Below, piece by piece: positions 49,874 to 60,909 of a stretch of DNA of 64,000 bases. The stretch comes from Tomocerus qinae (taxonomy: Eukaryota > Arthropoda > Collembola > Entomobryomorpha > Tomoceridae): NCBI GenBank assembly GCA_020055645.1, contig JAECZT010000029.1, forward strand, positions 21,008 through 85,007, in the 5' to 3' direction. The translations under genes were made by a program, and so were the position numbers. The notes below the pieces were generated by a model, which saw only the letters and a program-made list of their open reading frames with translations, was not told the origin of the DNA and searched no databases. Numbering within the stretch: the stretch's first letter is position 1; each line of letters opens with the position of its first letter.

Positions 49874-51745
49874 TCGTACAAGTGTTAAATTATGAATTAC
49901 AGCATTTCAAGTGTTGAATATCATTTTTTAAACTTTTACGCCTCGTACAAGTTTTAAATAATGAATTTTTAAATTTCAAGTGTTGAATATCATTTTTTAA
50001 ACTTTAAGGCCTCGTACAAGTGTTAAATAATGAATTTTTAAATTTCAAGTCTTGAATATCATTTTTTAAACTTTTACGCCTCGTACAAGTGTTAAATAAT
50101 GAATTTTTAAATTTCAAGTCTTGAATATCATTTTTTAAACTTTTACGCCTCGTACAAGTGTTAAATTATGAATTTTAAAATTTCAAGTCTTGAATATCAT
50201 TTTTTAAACTTTTACGTCTCGTACAAGTGTTAAATTATGAATTTCAACTCTTGAAAATTATTTTGTAAGCTTTTTGTCCCGTACAAGTATTATATCATCA
50301 ATTTTAACTCTTGAAAATTATTTTTTAAGCTTTTTGGCTCGTAGAAGTTTAAAAAATAATTTAAACTGTTGAATGTTATTTTTAAGCTTTTTGGCTCGTA
50401 CAAGTATTAAATCATGAATTTTAACTCTTGAAAATTATTTTTTAAGCTTTTTGGCTCGTACAAGTTTAAAAAATAATTAAAACTGTTGAATGTTATTTTT
50501 AAGCTTTTTGGCTCGTACAAGTATTAAATCATGAATTTTAACTCTTGAAAATTATTTTTTAAGCTTTTTGGCTCGTACAAGTTTAAAAAATAATTAAAAC
50601 TGTTCAATGTTATTTTTAAGCTTTTTTTCACGTACAAGTATTAAATCATGAATTTCAACTCTTGAAAATTATTTTTTAAGCTTTTTGGCTCGTACAAGTG
50701 TTAAATTATGAATTACAGCATTTCAAGTGTTGAATATCATTTTTTAAACTTTTACGCCTCGTACAAGTGTTAAATTATGAATTTTTAAATTTCAAGTCTT
50801 GAATATCATTTTTTAAACTTTTACGTCTCGTACAAGTGTTAAATTATGAATTTCAACTCTTGAAAATTATTTTGTAAGCTTTTTGTCCCGTACAAGTATT
50901 ATATCATCAATTTTAACTCTTGAAAATTATTTTTTAAGCTTTTTGGCTCGTACAAGTATTAAATCATGAATTTCAACTCTTGAAAATTATTTTTTAAGCT
51001 TTTTGGCTCGTACAAGTATTAAATCATGAATATTAACTCTTGAAAATTATTTTTTAAGCTTTTTGGCTCGTACAAGTTTAAAAAATAATTAAAACTGTTG
51101 AATGTTATTTTTAAGCTTTTTGGCTCGTACAAGTATTAAATCATGAATTTTAACTCTTGAAAACTATTTTTTAAGCTTTTTGGCTCGTACAAGTTTAAAA
51201 AATAATTAAAACTGTTGAATGTTATTTTCAAGCTTTTTTTCACGTACAAGTATTAAATCATGAATTTTAACTCTTGAAAATTATTTTTTAAGCTTTTTGG
51301 CTCGTACAAGTGTTAAATTATGAATTACAGCATTTCAAGTGTTGAATATCATTTTTTAAACTTTTACGCCTCGTACAAGTGTTAAATAATGAATTTTTAA
51401 ATTTCAAGTGTTGAATATCATTTTTTCAACTTTTACGCCTCGTACAAGTGTTAAATAATGAATTTTTAAATTTCAAGTCTTGAATATCATTTTTTAAACT
51501 TTTACGCCTCGTACAAGTGTTAAATCATGAATATTAACTCTTGAAAATTATTTTTTAAGCTTTTTGGCTCGCACAAGTATTAAATCATGAATTTCAACTC
51601 TTGAAAATTATTTTTTAAGCTTTTTGGCTCGTACAAGTTTAAAATATAATTAAAACTGTTGAATGATATTTTCAAGCTTTTTGGCCCGTACAAGTATTAA
51701 ATCATGAATTTCAACTCTTGAAAATTATTTTGTAAGCTTTTTGGC
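49874..51745. repeat. HOR block: units 71-73
   Basis: The units are: 49,874-50,689 (816 bp, five C, Ag-Ac, BABABA); 50,690-51,301 (612 bp, C*-Ct-Ag-Ac-A-A-BABA, where the A' position is filled by an ordinary A); and 51,302-51,745 (444 bp, C*-C-C-A-A-B-A, lacking the Ct-Ag-Ac hub and keeping the cgcac A and aaaatataatt B pair). Nothing other than satellite was found. Confidence 0.88.
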
Positions 51746-53351
51746 TCGTACAAGTGTTAAATTATGAATTACAGCATTTCAAGTGTTGAATATCATTTTT
51801 TAAACTTTTACGCCTCGTACAAGTGTTAAATTATGAATTTTAAAATTTCAAGTCTTGAATATCATTTTTTAAACTATTACGTCTCGTACAAGTGTTAAAT
51901 TATGAATTTCAACTCTTGAAAATTATTTTTTAAGCTTTTTGGCTCGTAGAAGTTTAAAAAATAATTTAAACTGTTGAATGTTATTTTTAAGCTTTTTGGC
52001 TCGTACAAGTATTAAATCATGAATTTTTTAACTCTTGAAAATTATTTTTTAAGCTTTTTGGCTCGTACAAGTTTAAAAAATAATTAAAATTGTTGAATGT
52101 TATTTTTAAGCTTTTTGGCTCGTACAAGTTTAAAAAATAATTAAAACTGTTGAATGTTATTTTTAAGCTTTTTGGCTCGTACAAGTATTAAATCATGAAT
52201 TTCAACTCTTGAAAATTATTTTTTAAGCTTTTTGGCTCGTACAAGTATTAAATCATGAATTTCAACTCTTGAAAATTATTTTTTAAGCTTTTTGGCTCGT
52301 ACAAGTTTAAAAAATAATTAAAACTGTTGAATGTTATTTTTAAGCTTTTTAGCTCGTACAAGTATTAAATCATGAATTTTTACAGCATTTCAAGTATTGA
52401 AATGTATTTTTTAAGCTTTTTGGCTCGTACAAGTATTAAATTATGAATTTTAAAATTTCAACACTTGAATATTATTTTTTAGGCTTTTTGGCTCGTACAA
52501 GTATTAAATCAAGAATTTCAACTCTTGAAAATTATTTTGTAAGCTTTTGGGCTCGTACAAGTATTAAATTATGAATTACAGCATTTCAATTTTTGAAAAT
52601 TAATTTTTAAGCTTTTTGGCTCGTACAAGTGTTAAATAATGAATTTTTAAATTTCAAGTGTTGAATGTTATTTTTAAGCTTTTTGGCTCGTACAAGTATT
52701 AAATCATGAATTTCAACTCTTGAAAATTATTTTTTAAGCTTTTTGGCTCGTACAAGTATTAAATTATGAATTTCAACTCTTGAAAATTATTTTTTAAGCT
52801 TTTTGGCTCGTACAAGTATTAAATCATCAATTTTAACTCTTGAAAATTATTTTTTAAGCTTTTTGGCTCGTACAAGTTTAAAAAATAATTAAAACTGTTG
52901 AATGTTATTTTTAAGCTTTTTGGCTCGTACAAGTATTAAATCATGAATTTTAACTCTTGAAAATTATTTTTTAAGCTTTTTGGCTCGCACAAGTATTAAA
53001 TCATGAATTTCAACTCTTGAAAATTATTTTTTAAGCTTTTTGGCTCGTACAAGTGTTAAATTATGAATTACAGCATTTCAAGTGTTGAATATCATTTTTT
53101 AAACTTTTACGCCTCGTACAAGTTTTAAATCATGAATTTTAACTCTTGAAAATTATTTTTTAACCTTTTTGGCTCGTACAAGTGTTAAATTATGAATTTC
53201 AACTCTTGAAAATTATTTTGTAAGCTTTTTGTCCCGTACAAGTATTAAAAAATAATTAAAACTGTTGAATGTTATTTTTAAGCTTTTTGGCTCGTACAAG
53301 TATTAAATCATTAATTTCAACTCTTGAAAATTATTTTTTAAGCTTTTTGGC
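51746..53351. repeat. Irregular, A-rich and hybrid-rich stretch (units 74-75)
   Basis: Only 51,746-51,883 (C*-Ct) and 53,045-53,113 (C*) look like normal unit heads. Between them lie mostly A and B monomers in no canonical order. A cluster of atypical monomers occupies 52,354-52,687, with lengths 71, 68, 60, 68 and 67 bp. Four of these five combine C-type and A- or B-type halves. Unit 75 (53,045-53,351, 307 bp) is C*-A-Ag-B-A with a 58-bp B. The Ct-Ag-Ac hub is absent through this stretch. Confidence 0.85.
52354..52687. repeat. Cluster of five atypical monomers, four of them hybrids
   Basis: Monomer lengths are 71, 68, 60, 68 and 67 bp. The first is an A left half with tttacagcatttcaag inserted and an A right half. 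The second is C-like with caacacttgaatatt and taggc. The third is an A with tcaagaatttc. The fourth is C*-like to gcatttcaat, then A (ttttgaaaattaattttt). The fifth is C to gtgttg, then B (aatgttattttt). This is the highest density of class mixing in the window. Confidence 0.85.
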
Positions 53352-53627
53352 TCGTACAAGTGTTAAATTATGAATTACAGCATTTCAAGTGTTGAATATC
53401 ATTTTTTAAACTTTTACGCCTCGTACAAGTGTTAAATAATGAATTTTTAAATTTCAAGTCTTGAATATCATTTTTTAAACTTTTACGCCTCGTACAAGTG
53501 TTAAATAATGAATTTTTAAATTTCAAGTCTTGAATATCATTTTTTAAACTTTTAGGCCTCGTACAAGTGTTAAATAATGAATTTTTAAATTTCAAGTCTT
53601 GAATACACTTTTTTAAACTTTTACGCC
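53352..53627. repeat. Run of four C monomers at the head of unit 76
   Basis: Four 69-bp C monomers (C*, C, C ending aggcc, C with acactt) fill exactly 276 bp. They head an 816-bp unit that ends at 54,167. They lie immediately left of the first 1,344-bp tandem copy, so the duplication boundary falls at or near the start of Ct in this unit. Confidence 0.88.
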
Positions 53628-54971
53628 TCGTACAAGTGTTAAATTATGAATTTTAAAATTTCAAGTCTTGAATATCATTTTTTAAACTTTTACGTCTCGT
53701 ACAAGTGTTAAATTATGAATTTCAACTCTTGAAAATTATTTTGTAAGCTTTTTGTCCCGTACAAGTATTATATCATCAATTTTAACTCTTGAAAATTATT
53801 TTTTAAGCTTTTTGGCGCGTAGAAGTTTAAAAATTAATTTAAACTGTTGAATGTTATTTTTAAGCTTTTTGGCTCGTACAAGTATTAAATCATGAATATT
53901 AACTCTTGAAAATTATTTTTTAAGCTTTTTGGCTCGTACAAATTTAAAAAATAATTAAAACTGTTGAATGTTATTTTTAAGCTTTTTGGCTCGTACAAGT
54001 ATTAAATCATGAATTTTAACTCTTGAAAATTATTTTTTAAGCTTTTTGGCTCGTACAAGTTTAAAAAATAATTAAAACTGTTGAATGTTATTTTCAAGCT
54101 TTTTTTCACGTACAAGTATTAAATCATGAATTTTAACTCTTGAAAATTATTTTTTAAGCTTTTTGGCTCGTACAAGTGTTAAATTATGAATTACAGCAAT
54201 TCAAGTGTTGAATATCATTTTTTCAACTTTTACGCCTCGTACAAGTGTTAAATAATGAATTTTTAAATTTCAAGTCTTGAATATCATTTTTTAAACTTTT
54301 ACGCCTCGTACAAGTGTTAAATTAATAATTTTAAAATTTCAAGTCTTGAATATCATTTTTTAAACTTTTACGTCTCGTACAAGTGTTAAATTATGAATTT
54401 CAACTCTTGAAAATTATTTTGTAAGCTTTTTGTCCCGTACAAGTATTAAATCATCAATTTTAACTCTTGAAAATTATTTTTTAAGCTTTTTGGCTCGTAC
54501 AAGTTTAAAAAATAATTAAAACTGTTGAATGTTATTTTTAAGCTTTTTGGCTCGTACAAGTATTAAATCATGAATTTTAACTCTTAAAAATTATTTTTTA
54601 AGCTTTTTGGCTGGTACAAGTTTAAAAAATAATTAAAACTGTTGAATGTTATTTTTAAGCTTTTTGGCTCGTACAAGTTTAAAAAATAATTAAAACTGTT
54701 GAATGTTATTTTTAAGCTTTTTGGCTCGTACAAGTTTAAAAAATAATAAAAACTGTTGAATGTTATTTTTAAGCTTTTTGGCTCGTACAAGTATTAAATC
54801 ATGAATTTGAACTCTTGAAAATTATTTTTTAAGCTTTTTGGCTCGTACAAGTATTAAATCATTAATTTCAACTCTTGAAAATTATTTTTTAAGCTTTTTG
54901 GCTCGTACAAGTGTTAAATTATGAATTACAGCATTTCAAGTGTTGAATATCATTTTTTAAACTTTTACGCC
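53628..54971. repeat. 1,344-bp tandem duplication, copy 1
   Basis: It runs from the Ct monomer of unit 76 through unit 77 (54,168-54,902, 735 bp) to the end of the next C*. The adjacent stretch 54,972-56,315 matches at a constant offset of 1,344 bp. Shared private features are tttaaaaattaattt in the B after Ac (near 53,824 and 55,168), gtacaaattt in a later B, and the C* reading acagcaattcaag (near 54,195 and 55,539) with ttcaac. Confidence 0.92.
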
Positions 54972-56315
54972 TCGTACAAGTGTTAAATTATGAATTTTAA
55001 AATTTCAAGTCTTGAATATCATTTTTTAAACTTTTACGTCTCGTACAAGTGTTAAATTATGAACTTCAACTCTTGAAAATTATTTTGTAAGCTTTTTGTC
55101 CCGTACAAGTATTATATCATCAATTTTAACTCTTGAAAATTATTTTTTAAGCTTTTTGGCGCGTAGAAGTTTAAAAATTAATTTAAACTGTTGAATGTTA
55201 TTTTTAAGCTTTTTGGCTCGTACAAGTATTAAATCATGAATATTAACTCTTGAAAATTATTTTTTAAGCTTTTTGGCTCGTACAAATTTAAAAAATAATT
55301 AAAACTGTTGAATGTTATTTTTAAGCTTTTTGGCTCGTACAAGTATAAAATCATGAATTTTAACTCTTCAAAACTATTTTTTAAGCTTTTTGGCTCGTAC
55401 AAGTTTAAAAAATAATTAAAACTGTTGAATGTTATTTTCAAGCTTTTTTTCACGTACAAGTATTAAATCATGAATTTTAACTCTTGAAAATTATTTTTTA
55501 AGCTTTTTGGCTCGTACAAGTGTTAAATTATGAATTACAGCAATTCAAGTGTTGAATATCATTTTTTCAACTTTTACGCCTCGTACAAGTGTTAAATAAT
55601 GAATTTTTAAATTTCAAGTCTTGAATATCATTTTTTAAACTTTTACGCCTCGTACAAGTGTTAAATTAATAATTTTAAAATTTCAAGTCTTGAATATCAT
55701 TTTTTAAACTTTTACGTCTCGTACAAGTGTTAAATTATGAATTTCAACTCTTGAAAATTATTTTGTAAGCTTTTTGTCCCGTACAAGTATTAAATCATCA
55801 ATTTTAACTCTTGAAAATTATTTTTTAAGCTTTTTGGCTCGTAGAAGTTTAAAAAATAATTTAAACTGTTGAATGTTATTTTTAAGCTTTTTGGCTCGTA
55901 CAAGTATTAAATCATGAATTTTAACTCTTGAAAATTATTTTTTAAGCTTTTTGGCTGGCACAAGTTTAAAAAATAATTAAAACTGTTGAATGTTATTTTT
56001 AAGCTTTTTGGCTCGTACAAGTTTAAAAAATAATTAAAACTGTTGAATGTTATTTTTAAGCTTTTTTGCTCGTACAAGTTTAAAAAATAATAAAAACTGT
56101 TGAATGTTATTTTTAAGCTTTTTGGCTCGTACAAGTATTAAATCATGAATTTGAACTCTTGAAAATTATTTTTTAAGCTTTTTGGCTCGTACAAGTATTA
56201 AATCATTAATTTCAACTCTTGAAAATTATTTTTTAAGCTTTTTGGCTCGTACAAGTGTTAAATTATGAATTACAGCATTTCAAGTGTTGAATATCATTTT
56301 TTAAACTTTTACGCC
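54972..56315. repeat. 1,344-bp tandem duplication, copy 2
   Basis: This direct tandem copy of 53,628-54,971 contains the rest of unit 78 (54,903-55,511, 609 bp), unit 79 (55,512-56,246, 735 bp) and the C* of the next unit. Differences from copy 1 include gaacttcaac in Ag (near 55,061), cttcaaaactat in an A near 55,367 and cttttttgctcg near 56,064. The gaacttcaac change also appears at 56,405 and 61,535. This suggests that the start of a third copy follows before the sequence changes. Confidence 0.92.
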
Positions 56316-57204
56316 TCGTACAAGTGTTAAATTATGAATTTTAAAATTTCAAGTCTTGAATATCATTTTTTAAACTTTTACGTCTCGTACAAGTGTTAAA
56401 TTATGAACTTCAACTCTTGAAAATTATTTTGTAAGCTTTTTGTCCCGTACAAGTATTAAATCATCAATTTTAACTCTTGAAAATTATTTTTTAAGCTTTT
56501 TGGCGCGTAGAAGTTTAAAAAATAATTTAAACTGTTGAATGTTATTTTTAAGCTTTTTGGCTCATACAAGTATATAATCATGAATTTTAACTCTTGAAAA
56601 TTATTTTTTAAGCTTTTTGGCTCCTACAAGTATTAAATCAAGAATTCCAACTGTTGAAAATTATTTTTTAAGCTTTTTGACCCGTACAAGTATTAAATCA
56701 TCAATTTTAACTCTTGAAAATTATTTTTTAAGCTTTTTGGCTCGTACAAGTTTAAAAAATAATTAAAACTGTTGAGTGTTATTTTTAAGCTTTTTGGCTC
56801 GTACAAGTTTAAAAAATAATAAAAACTGTTGAATGTTATTTTTAAGCTTTTTGGCTCTTACAAGTATTAAATCATGAATTTCAACTCTTGAAAATTATTT
56901 TTTAAGCTTTTTGGCTCGTACAAGTTTAAAAAATAATTAAAACTGTTGAGTGTTATTTTTAAGCTTTTTGGCTCGTACAAGTTTAAAAAATAATAAAAAC
57001 TGTTGAATGTTATTTTTAAGCTTTTTGGCTCTTACAAGTATTAAATCATGAATTTAATTCTTGAAAATTATTTTTTAAGCTTTTTGGCTCGTACAAGTAT
57101 TAAATCATGAATTTCAACTCTTGAAAATTATTTTTTAAGCTTTTTGGCTCGTACAAGTTTAAAAAATAATTAAAACTGTTGAATGTTATTTTTAAGTTTT
57201 TAGC

Positions 57205-57430
57205 TCGTACAAGTATTAAATCATGAATTTTAACTATTGAAATGTATTCTGTAAGCTTTTTGGCCCGTACAAGTATTAAATCATGAATTTCAACACTTGA
57301 AAATTATTTTTTAGGCTTTTTCACCCGTACAAGTATTAAATCATGAATTTCAACTCTTGAACATTATTTTGTAAGCTTTTGGGCCCGTACAAGTATTAAA
57401 TCATGACTTTTAATTTTTGAAAATTAATTT
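57205..57430. repeat. Diverged A-monomer quartet, first of three copies
   Basis: Consecutive A-class monomers with unusual variants occur here: aactattgaaatgtattctgtaag, then caacacttg with taggctttttcacccg, then cttgaacatt with gtaagcttttgggcccg, then catgacttttaatttttg with aattaatttttaag. The group recurs near 62,336 with the same four members, and near 60,730 with the first three members, where the fourth is an Ac. It gives the right-hand domain a signature not found complete elsewhere in the window. Confidence 0.85.
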
Positions 57431-60400
57431 TTAAGCTTTTTGGCTCGTACAAGTTTAAAAAATAATAAAAACTGTTTAATGTTATTTTTAAGCTTTTTGA
57501 CCCGTACAAGTATTAAATCATCAATTTTAACTCTTGAAAATTATTTTTTAAGCTTTTTGGCTCGTACAAGTTTAAAAATTAATTAAAACTGTTGAATGTT
57601 ATTTTTAAGCTTTTTGGCTCGTACAAGTTTAAAAAATAATAAAAACTGTTGAATGTTAGTTTTAAGCTTTTTGGCTCGTACAAGTATTAAATCATGAATT
57701 TCAACTCTTGAAAATTATTTTTTAAGCTTTTTGGCTCGTACAAGTATTAAATCATTAATTTCAACTCTTGAAAATTATTTTTTAAGCTTTTTGGCTCGTA
57801 CAAGTTTAAAAAATAATTAAAAATGTTGAATGGTATTTTTAAGCATTTTGGCTCGTACAAGTATTAAATCATGAATTTTAAATCTTGAAAATTATTTTTT
57901 AAGCTTTTTGGCTCGTACAAGTCTAAAAAATAATTAAAACTGTTGAATGTTATTTTCAAGCTTTTTTTCACGTACAAGTATTAAATCATGAATTTCAACT
58001 CTTGAAATTTATTTTTTAAGCTTTTTGGCCCGTACAAGTATTAAATCATGAATTTCAACTCTTGAAAATTATTTTGTAAGCTTTTTGGCCCGTACAAGTA
58101 TTAAATCATGAATTTCAACTCTTGAAAATTATTTTGTAAGCTTTTTGGCCCGTACAAGTATTAAATCATCAATTTCAACTCTTGAAAATTATTTTGTAAG
58201 CTTTTTGGCTCGTACAAGTGTTAAATTATGAATTACAGCATTTCAAGTGTTGAATATCATTTTTTAAACTTTTACGCCTCGTACAAGTGTTAAATTATGA
58301 ATTTTAAAATTTCAAGTCTTGAATATCATTTTTTAAACTTTTACGTCTCGTACAAGTGTTAAATTATGAATTTCAACTCTTGAAAATTATTTTGTAAGCT
58401 TTTTGTCCCGTACAAGTATTAAATCATCAATTTTAACTCTTGAAAATTATTTTTAAAGCTTTTTGGCTCGTAAAAGTTTAAAAAATAATTTAAACTGTTG
58501 AATGTTATTTTTAAGCTTTTTGGCTCATACAAGTATTTAATCATGAATTTTAACTCTTGAAAATTATTTTTTAAGCTTTTTGGCTCCTACAAGTATTAAA
58601 TCAAGAATTCCAACTGTTGAAAATTATTTTTTAAGCTTTTTGACCCGTACAAGTATTAAATCATCAATTTTAACTCTTGAAAATTATTTTTTAAGCTTTT
58701 TGGCTCGTACAAGTTTAAAAAATAATTAAAACTGTTGAGTGTTATTTTTAAGCTTTTTGGCTCATACAAGTTTAAAAAATAATATAAACTGTTGAATGTT
58801 AGTTTTAAGCGTTTTGGCTCTTGCAAGTATTAAATCATGAATTTCAACTCTTGAAAATTATTTTTTAAGCTTTTTGGCTCGTACAAGTATTAAATCATTA
58901 ATTTCAACTCTTGAAAATTATTTTTTAAGCTTTTTGGTTCGTACAAGTGTTAAATTATGAATTACAGCATTTCAAGTGTTGAATATCATTTTTTAAACTT
59001 TTACGCCCCGTACAAGTGTTAAATTATGAATTTCAACTCTTGAAAATTATTTTGTAAGCTTTTTGTCCCGTACAAGTATTAAATCATCAATTTTAACTCT
59101 TGAAAATTATTTTTTTAGCTTTTTGACTGGTACAAGTTTAAAAAATAATTAAAACTGTTGAATGTTATTTTCAAGCTTTTTTTTTACGTACAAGTATTAA
59201 ATCATGAATTTCAACTCTTGAAAATTATTATTTAAACTTTTTGGCTCCTACAAGTATTAAATCATGAATTTCAACTGTTGAAAATTATTTTGTAAGCTTT
59301 TTGACCCGTACAAGTATTAAATCATCAATTTTAACTCTTGAAAATTATTTTTTAAGCTTTTTGGCTCGTACAAGTTTAAAAAATAATTAAAACTGTTGAA
59401 TGTTATTTTTAAGCTTTTTGGCTCGTACAAGTTTAAAAAATAATAAAAACTGTTGAATGTTATTTTTAAGCTTTTTGGCTCGTACAAGTATTAAATCATG
59501 AATTTCAACTCTTGAAAATTATTTTTTAAGCTTTTTGGCTCGTACAAGTATTAAATCATGAATTTCAACTCTTGAAAATTATTTTTTAATCTTTTTGGCT
59601 CGTACAAGTTTAAAAAATAATTAAAACTGTTGAATGTTATTTTTAAGCTTTTTGGCTCGTACAAGTATTAAATCATGAATTTTAAATCTTGAAAATTATT
59701 TTTCAAGCTTTTGGGCTTGTACAAGTTTAAAAAATAATAAAAACTGTTGAATGTTATTTTTAAGCTTTTTGGCTCGTCCAAGTATTAAATCATGAATTTC
59801 AACTCTTGAAAATTATTTTTTAAGCTTTTTGGCTCCTATAAGTATTAAATCAAGAATTCCAACTGTTGAAAATTATTTTTTAAGCTTTTTGACCCGTACA
59901 AGTATTAAAACATCAATTTTAACTCTTGAAAATTATTTTTTAAGCTTTTTGGCTCGTACAAGTTTAAAAAATAATTAAAACTGTTGAATGTTATTTTTAA
60001 GCTTTTTTTCACGTACAAGTATTAAATCATGAATTTCAACTCTTGAAAATTATTTTTTAAGCTTTTTGGCTCGTACAAGTATTAAATCATTAATTTCAAC
60101 TCTTGAAAATTATTTTTTAAGCTTTTTGGTTCGTACAAGTGTTAAATTATGAATTACAGCATTTCAAGTGTTGAATATCATTTTTTAAACTTTTACGCCT
60201 CGTACAAGTGTTAAATTATGAATTTCAACTTTTGAAAATTATTTTGTAAGCTTTTTGTCCCGTACAAGTATTAAATCATCAATTTTAACTCTTGAAAATT
60301 ATTTTTTAAGCTTTTTGACTGGTACAAGTTTAAAAAATAATTAAAACTGTTGAATGTTATTTTCAAGCTTTTTTTCACGTAGAGGTATTAAATCATGAAT

Positions 60401-60553
60401 TTCAACTCTTGAAAATTATTTTTTAAACTTTTTGGCTCGTACAAGTTTAAAAATCAATTAAAACGGTTGCATGTTATTTTTAAGCTTTTTGGCTCGTACA
60501 AGTATTTAATCATGAATTTTAACTCTTGAAAATTATTTTTTAAGCTTTTTGGC

Positions 60554-60613
60554 TCGTACAAGTATTAAATCATGAATTTCAACTCTTGAAAATTATTTTT
60601 TAAGCTTTTTGGC
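60554..60613. repeat. Exemplar class A monomer (60 bp)
   Basis: This is a typical A monomer. It has the TCGTACAAGT box, the centre attaaatcatgaatttcaac, then tcttgaaaattatttttt and the end aagctttttggc, which contains a HindIII site (AAGCTT). It holds 15 G/C in 60 bases. A is the commonest class. Frequent subtypes differ at the centre (gaattttaac, gaatttgaac, gaatattaac, cattaatttc, catcaatttt) and at the end (ggctcg, ggcccg, gtcccg, ggcgcg, ggctgg). The following monomer, 60,614-60,673, is another A of the same form. Confidence 0.95.
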
Positions 60614-60909
60614 TCGTACAAGTATTAAATCATGAATTTCAACTCTTGAAAATTATTTTTTAAGCTTTTTGGCTCGTACAAGTTTAAAAAATAATTAAAA
60701 CTGTTGAATGTTATTTTTAAGTTTTTAGCTCGTTCAAGTATTAAATAATGAATTTTAACTATTGAAATGTATTCTGTAAGCTTTTTGGCCCGTACAAGTA
60801 TTAAATCATGAATTTCAACACTTGAAAATTATTTTTTAGGCTTTTTCACCCGTACAAGTATTAAATCATGAATTTCAACTCTTGAACATTATTTTGTAAG
60901 CTTTTGGGC

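Larger units (their letters stand above)
55779..60909. repeat. 5,131-bp super-repeat, copy 1
   Basis: It starts at an Ac monomer (55,779) and ends just before a matching one at 60,910. It contains the end of unit 79, a 1,963-bp unit (56,247-58,209), a 729-bp unit (58,210-58,938), a 1,192-bp unit (58,939-60,130) and most of a 1,246-bp unit (from 60,131). Here C monomers are few and A/B monomers dominate. Private variants include ggctcctac with caagaattccaac, gtctaaaaaataatt, aactattgaaatgtattctg, ggctttttcacccg and ttttgggcccg. It shares its first 537 bp with 1,344-bp copy 2. Confidence 0.92.
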
